Part shown: in pieces, positions 59,821 through 64,000 of the stretch
Position numbering within the stretch: position 1 is the stretch's first letter
Layout: each line of letters begins with the position of its first letter
From: Verrucomicrobiales bacterium
Lineage (GTDB): Bacteria > Verrucomicrobiota > Verrucomicrobiia > Limisphaerales > J093
DNA: 64,000 nucleotides
Direction: 5' to 3'
NCBI GenBank assembly: GCA_024233305.1
Contig: JACKPV010000022.1
Location: 62,001-126,000 of the forward strand
The notes under the pieces: generated by a model
Database searches by the model: none
Seen by the model: only the letters and a program-made list of their open reading frames with translations
Told to the model about the DNA's origin: nothing
Position numbers and translations under genes: made by a program

Positions 59821-62154
59821 TCATCGCCGGGTGACCGCCACGGGACGCGACCCGTCCGCTCCTTGGGGGCGGGTCAACTCGATGAGATCGAGCAGGATCC
59901 GTTTCGCCTCCTTCATGGTGACATCGACCAGGGGCGCGGACTCCTCTTCGTCCTCCGCCAGGGCCGGGTCGGCGTCCGGGCTCTCATCGGCCGCGCCGGC
60001 TTCTTCGTCGTCCCCGGCCTGGGCCGAAACCGGGTCGGGCAAGCCGGGCTGGGCCGCAAGTGCCAGGGTGATTTCGTAGCGGGTTTCGGGCAGCGGATCC
60101 CGGGCGGCGCGTTCCTTGTCGCGCGCCTCCTTGCGGGCGTCGGCCTCTTCCTTCTCGCGCCGGCGGACGGCCTCGTTCAGCGAGACCATCTTGTCCGCCT
60201 GCCGCCGGTTGTATTCGGCCATGTCCTCGTGGACGTATCCGAAGTCCTTGTCCTTCGCGACGCGGGCTTCGCTCCGCCGACGGAGTTCCGGCAGGCAGGG
60301 CGCAATCTGGTTCACGGCCTGATAGTCGGCGCTCGGAATCGTATCCCAGGGCAACGCGTATTTCTGGTTGGCTTCCCCCACCTCGAGCAGGTTGTTCACC
60401 GACGGCAGGACGATGTCCGGCGCCACGCCCCGCATCTGCGTGGATTCGCCGTTGGCGCGATAGAACTTGCGGATGGTGACCTTGATGGCGCCAGGGTTCA
60501 CGTCCGGGGGAAACCCTCCGCCACGACCGAGTTCGAAGATCGTCTGGACGGTGCCCTTGCCGTGCGTGTTCTTGTCGCCCACGATCAGCGCCCGACCGTA
60601 ATCCTGCAGGGCGGCCGCGAGGATTTCGGAGGCGGACGCGCTGAACCGGCTGGTGAGGACAACCAGCGGCCCATCGTAAAGGATGCCGGGATCCGGATCC
60701 GATTCGCGGGAAATTTCCCCAAACGTCTCGCGCACCTGCACGATGGGCCCCTCCTTGATGAACAAGCCGGTCAACCGGATGGCTTCCTCGAGCGAACCCC
60801 CGCCGTTGCGTCGCAGGTCCAGGATGATCCCCCCGGCGCCCTCGGACTTGAGCTTCCCGATCAGCAGGGCCACGTCCTCCGAAGTGCTCCGCCGCTCGGC
60901 CTCATCCTGCGCCGAACCCAGATCCACCGGGGCATAGAACGACGGCAGATCAATCACGCCGAACCGGTTGGTATGGCCCGCGCCGTCCGAAAGATCGATG
61001 AGTTCCGCCTTCGCCTGCTGATCCCGCAGCTTGATTTCGTCGCGGATCAGCGTGACCAGCTTGCGCTCGGACGAATCGCTCGCGCTCGCCGGAATGACGG
61101 TCAGGGTCACCGGGGTGCCTTTACGCCCGCGGATCATCTCCACCACCTTTTGCAGCTTCATCCCGACGACGTCGACCCCTTCCTCGCCTTCCTGCTGCAC
61201 GGCCACGATGCGGTCCTTCGGCTTGAGCTTCTTGCTGCGCTCGGCGGGACCTTCCGGGACCAGGCTCTCGATGGTGCAGTAGCCGTCATCGTAACTGAGC
61301 AAGGCCCCGATCCCGAAGAGGGAGAGCTTCATGCTGATGGCGAAGTTGTCCAACTGGGCCTTCCCCATGTAGTCGGTGTGGGGATCGTAGCTGTTGGCCA
61401 GCGCGCTCAGGTAGATCTGGATGACGTCGTCGGAATCGAATTCGCCCAGCAGCCGCAGCGTCCGTTTGTAGCGGTTCGAGAGGGTGTCCACGATCTCCTG
61501 ATGCGGCTTCCCGCCGAGCTTTTCCTGCAAATACTCGTAGCGGGCGTGCTGCCGCCACAGCTTGCGGGCCGCCTCCAAATCCGCCGGCCAGGGCGCGTCC
61601 TTGCGCGAGGCCAGGTACTCCTCGTCGTCCGTAAAGTCCGGTTCCCCCGCCTGCAACATTTCCGCCACCAGCGTGGTGCGCTGGTCCAGACGACGCAGGA
61701 AGCGCGCGAAAATCTCGAAGGCCGGGAACGTGTTTCCCTGCCGGCGCGTCAAGTCGTCCAACCGGTCCTCATACTGCTCGAATTCCCGCAGGTCCGCCTG
61801 CGTAAAATGGAAGTGCTGCGGATCGAGCGCATGGAGATAGCGTTCGTAGAAGCGCTCGGACATCGCGTCATCCAGGCGGTGTCGGGAGTAGTGCGCGCCT
61901 TCGAGCACCTTGGCGGTCAGCATGCCGATCGAACCGTCATGATCGCCCGGCAGCATCGGAATCACGTCGCGGAACTTCTCCGTGTAGGTGATCAGATCCT
62001 GCAAGGGCGCCGGGTTCCCTGACGGCACCGGCGCCGTTTCGCCGCCGGTGTCCCCGCGGACGCTTCCCGTAACCAGCAGCCCCAGCAGCAGCGCCAGCCC
62101 GGACGCCCTCCGTTCCCGACTGCGGTCCCTCGAATTTAGCAAGCCAGATCTCAT
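59821..62154 (-). CDS. prc: Carboxy-terminal processing (tail-specific) protease, S41 family
   Basis: A 777-residue periplasmic protease with a signal segment (~15-35). An N-terminal helical domain (YLHALDPQHFHFTQADLREF) leads to a PDZ domain (IGALLSYDDGYCTIESLVPE to VGMKLQKVVEMIRGRKGTPV) and the S41 catalytic core. The core shows LDLRRNGGGSLEEAI, the serine in SRFSASASEILAAAL and the lysine in GDKNTHGKGTVQ. A C-terminal Prc-type (DUF3340) region with a long charged helix (RRREKEEADARKEARDKERA) and an acidic tail follows. It degrades misfolded or tagged envelope proteins and processes cell-wall enzymes. It diverges from mscS. Confidence 0.92.
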   Translation of the reverse strand: MRSGLLNSRDRSRERRASGLALLLGLLVTGSVRGDTGGETAPVPSGNPAPLQDLITYTEKFRDVIPMLPGDHDGSIGMLTAKVLEGAHYSRHRLDDAMSERFYERYLHALDPQHFHFTQADLREFEQYEDRLDDLTRRQGNTFPAFEIFARFLRRLDQRTTLVAEMLQAGEPDFTDDEEYLASRKDAPWPADLEAARKLWRQHARYEYLQEKLGGKPHQEIVDTLSNRYKRTLRLLGEFDSDDVIQIYLSALANSYDPHTDYMGKAQLDNFAISMKLSLFGIGALLSYDDGYCTIESLVPEGPAERSKKLKPKDRIVAVQQEGEEGVDVVGMKLQKVVEMIRGRKGTPVTLTVIPASASDSSERKLVTLIRDEIKLRDQQAKAELIDLSDGAGHTNRFGVIDLPSFYAPVDLGSAQDEAERRSTSEDVALLIGKLKSEGAGGIILDLRRNGGGSLEEAIRLTGLFIKEGPIVQVRETFGEISRESDPDPGILYDGPLVVLTSRFSASASEILAAALQDYGRALIVGDKNTHGKGTVQTIFELGRGGGFPPDVNPGAIKVTIRKFYRANGESTQMRGVAPDIVLPSVNNLLEVGEANQKYALPWDTIPSADYQAVNQIAPCLPELRRRSEARVAKDKDFGYVHEDMAEYNRRQADKMVSLNEAVRRREKEEADARKEARDKERAARDPLPETRYEITLALAAQPGLPDPVSAQAGDDEEAGAADESPDADPALAEDEEESAPLVDVTMKEAKRILLDLIELTRPQGADGSRPVAVTRR

Positions 62155-62354
62155 AACCGCCGGTCGCTTGCCGGCGTGGGCAAGATAGAGGAATTACCCG
62201 GAACGGCAAGCTCCGGGAACCTCCCCGCCGGCACCCGGACGGGACGGGCCCGTTCGATCTTCACGGCAGACCTTGCGCCGTCCGCCTTTCTGAATAGAAT
62301 AACCGGCTGAACCGGGCCCGAACCCCCGGGCCTTGGACCCCACAAACCAAACGC

Positions 62355-63743
62355 ATGAACTCGATGAAGACCGGATGGACGACCCGGCTCGCGATTGTCG
62401 CCCTCGCGGCGGCGGCTTTCGCGGACGCCTCACTGCCCTCGCACGCCCAGGACGCCGCCACGCCGGAGGCCCCGGAAACCGCCCGCACCATCGCGGATCC
62501 GAAGGTCGCCGTGGACCAGCTCCGTTGGCTGCTGAAGCCCTTCGCCCAGAAGCAACTGGTGATCGAGGCCAACGGCTGGCAGGGCCTCCTTGAAGCCAAG
62601 GTGAACCAGATCAGCCAGGCCGAGATCGGCGTGCTCGCGCAAAACCAACAGCAGAAGACCCCCGACAGCGCCGCGGCCGCAGACGGAACGCCGCCGCCCG
62701 CGCCAGCCGCCGCCGGGACCAGCGCCCCCGCCGCCCCCAAGGAGGCCCTGCTCGAAAGCCTCACCGCCCTCCGCGCCGAACGCACCGCCTTGATCGACCG
62801 CTTCAACATCGTCCTGGCCGAGCTGACCGCGAAGGGAGGCGATGCCGCGCCCTACACCAAGTATCGGGACGCGGTTTCCGAGGTGATCGTGGACGTCTCC
62901 GATACCTCGGCGGTTTGGAAGTACGTCACCGGCTGGCTGACCTCCGACGAGGGCGGCATCAAGTGGCTGGTGAACATCGCCAAATTCGTCGCCATCCTGG
63001 TGGTGTTTTTCGGGCTTTCGGTCGTGCTGGGGAAGACCGCCAGCAAGGCCACCTCCCGCTCGCAGAAGATGTCCAAACTCCTGCGGGAATTCACCGTCAC
63101 GTCCATCCGGCGAGGAACCCTCCTGGTCGGCCTGCTGATCGGCATCAGCAGCATGGGCATCGCCGTCGGCCCCGTGCTCGCCGTCATCACCGCCGCCGGC
63201 TTCGTGATCGGCCTCGCGCTCCAGGGCACGCTCAGCAATTTCGCCAGCGGCCTGCTGATCCTCGTCTACCGGCCCTTCGACGTCGGGGACGCCGTCGAGG
63301 CCGGTGGCGTCTCGGGCTCCGTCACCGCCATGAACCTCATGTCCACGCAGATCAAGACGTGGGACAACAAGTCAATGATCGTCCCGAACAACCAGATTTG
63401 GGGCGGGGTGATCACCAACATCAGCGGCACCGACAAGCGCCGGGTGGACATGGTGTTTGGCATCGGCTACGGCGACTCCATCGAGCAGGCGCAGGCCATC
63501 CTCGAACGGCTCGCCACCTCCCATCCGAAGGTCCTCCAGGACCCGGCGCCCGTCGTGAAGCTGCACGAACTGGGCGAGTCCTCGGTGAACTTCGTGGTCC
63601 GTCCCTGGACCCTGCCCGGCGATTACTGGGCGGTCTACTGGGACATCACCCGTCAGGTGAAGGAAACCTTCGACCGCGAAGGCGTGAGCATTCCCTTCCC
63701 GCAACGGGACATTCACGTGCATCAGGTCGACGCGAAAGCCTGA
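62355..63743 (+). CDS. Mechanosensitive channel MscS-family protein
   Basis: 462 residues: a signal peptide (to ~31), a ~150-residue periplasmic part with an Ala/Pro-rich loop, then membrane helices (NIAKFVAILVVFFGLSVVLG, GTLLVGLLIGISSMGIAVGP). The pore-lining TM3 is AAGFVIGLALQGTLSNFASG, followed by the cytoplasmic beta domain (YRPFDVGDAVEAGGVSGSVT) and IVPNNQIWGGVITN. The channel opens under membrane tension on osmotic down-shock. The extra N-terminal domain makes it longer than E. coli MscS and closer to YnaI/MscK-type members. ATG 62355 is preferred; a possible -10 (TAGAAT, 62295) lies upstream. Confidence 0.93.
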   Translation: MNSMKTGWTTRLAIVALAAAAFADASLPSHAQDAATPEAPETARTIADPKVAVDQLRWLLKPFAQKQLVIEANGWQGLLEAKVNQISQAEIGVLAQNQQQKTPDSAAAADGTPPPAPAAAGTSAPAAPKEALLESLTALRAERTALIDRFNIVLAELTAKGGDAAPYTKYRDAVSEVIVDVSDTSAVWKYVTGWLTSDEGGIKWLVNIAKFVAILVVFFGLSVVLGKTASKATSRSQKMSKLLREFTVTSIRRGTLLVGLLIGISSMGIAVGPVLAVITAAGFVIGLALQGTLSNFASGLLILVYRPFDVGDAVEAGGVSGSVTAMNLMSTQIKTWDNKSMIVPNNQIWGGVITNISGTDKRRVDMVFGIGYGDSIEQAQAILERLATSHPKVLQDPAPVVKLHELGESSVNFVVRPWTLPGDYWAVYWDITRQVKETFDREGVSIPFPQRDIHVHQVDAKA

Positions 63744-63785
63744 TCAGCGAAGCGCTTCCGCAATCGCCGGAAGCCCGCCTTTACC

Positions 63786-63823
63786 GGGTCACGGCGCCGG
63801 CAGCCTCGCCGGCGCCGTGACCC
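63786..63823. terminator. Very strong stem-loop after mscS
   Basis: A perfect 16-bp stem (GGGTCACGGCGCCGGC 63786-63801 with GCCGGCGCCGTGACCC 63808-63823) around a 6-nt loop, 43 nt after the mscS stop. There is no T-run on either side. It probably marks the mRNA 3' end. The following ~180 nt to the window edge hold no gene that I can support. Confidence 0.6.
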
Positions 63824-64000
63824 GCGCGACGTACCGCGCCCGCCCGCCGACCCGAAACGCGGCATTTCTTCCGCCGCCCCTGCCGTAAACCACCGCGGCA
63901 GGCCGAACCCCGCGCCCCAAAGCAACCGAGCCGTGTCCATCCGGTGGCGGTGCGCCAACCTCGGGTCCGCGGATGGTTGAGGGCGAATCCGGCTGCCTCC

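Noticed and set aside
56962..62022. A 1686-codon open frame on the plus strand
   Set aside because: It is antisense to comEC, the NUDIX gene and the tail-specific protease, all with full family motifs. Its product is Arg/Pro/His-rich with no domain; it results from high GC at third codon positions.
63722..63958. 78-codon minus-strand frame at the right edge
   Set aside because: It spans the strong mscS hairpin and encodes Arg/Gly-rich sequence with no recognisable feature.

Overview
The window is a GC-rich bacterial chromosome segment that I read as Verrucomicrobiota, or a close relative in the PVC superphylum. The basis is gene content: a planctomycete-type cytochrome/DUF1592 protein next to a DUF1552 Tat protein, a secreted sulfatase, a two-domain DUF1080 protein, an alanine/proline-rich tail-anchored protein, Tat-exported sugar-isomerase-like proteins and FGE-sulfatase-domain NTPases. 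This is inference; no rRNA or other phylogenetic marker RNA is present. I saw no tRNA, CRISPR array, insertion sequence or reverse transcriptase.

Layout. 1-5.6 kb: the 3' end of a 2-hydroxyacyl-CoA dehydratase activator-type protein, then the PSCyt1/DUF1592 and DUF1552 pair. 6-11.5 kb: a P1B-4-type metal ATPase converging on an MFS transporter, a small secreted protein and L-2-hydroxyglutarate oxidase. 11.5-20.5 kb: a dispersed repeat, mutM diverging from aroE, prepilin peptidase, aroC, lexA, an ETF-quinone-oxidoreductase-like flavoprotein and a Tat-exported sugar isomerase homologue. 20.8-32.4 kb: a GlnD-like protein, an FHA-cyclase, a TPR membrane protein, a DegP protease, an OmpR/histidine-kinase pair, and a TerY-like VWA protein with a PP2C phosphatase. 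32.4-37.5 kb: DUF1080, a small secreted protein, a cobA-hemD fusion and gltX, all on the minus strand. 37.8-44.3 kb: a four-gene sugar/AI-2-type ABC importer, a secreted esterase and a two-helix membrane protein. 44.4-47.5 kb: a translationally coupled sulfatase and SGNH hydrolase. 54.6-63.7 kb: mostly housekeeping genes (thioredoxin, class V aminotransferase, comEC, NUDIX hydrolase, tail-specific protease, mscS).

The most unusual part is 48.2-54.3 kb. A TIR protein with a C-terminal helical adaptor domain is followed directly by a NACHT NTPase with a C-terminal FGE-sulfatase (C-type-lectin-like) domain. Converging on it is an nSTAND NTPase that starts with a copy of the same adaptor and also ends in an FGE-sulfatase domain. 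The arrangement fits a two-sensor, one-effector conflict (immune or cell-suicide) system. The TIR and NACHT reading frames meet at a T TTC CCC heptamer in the correct phase, followed after 5 nt by a perfect 12-bp stem-loop. The NACHT frame is open across this junction and has no good start codon. A -1 frameshift would make a TIR-adaptor-NACHT-FGE fusion; a missing C in the assembly would give the same picture.

A second feature is a ~200-bp dispersed element present three times (11552, 32233, 47651). It has long inverted ends, each containing GTAG followed by a short hairpin, as in REPIN/BIME elements mobilised by RAYT transposases. One copy supplies the C-terminal tail of the PP2C phosphatase.
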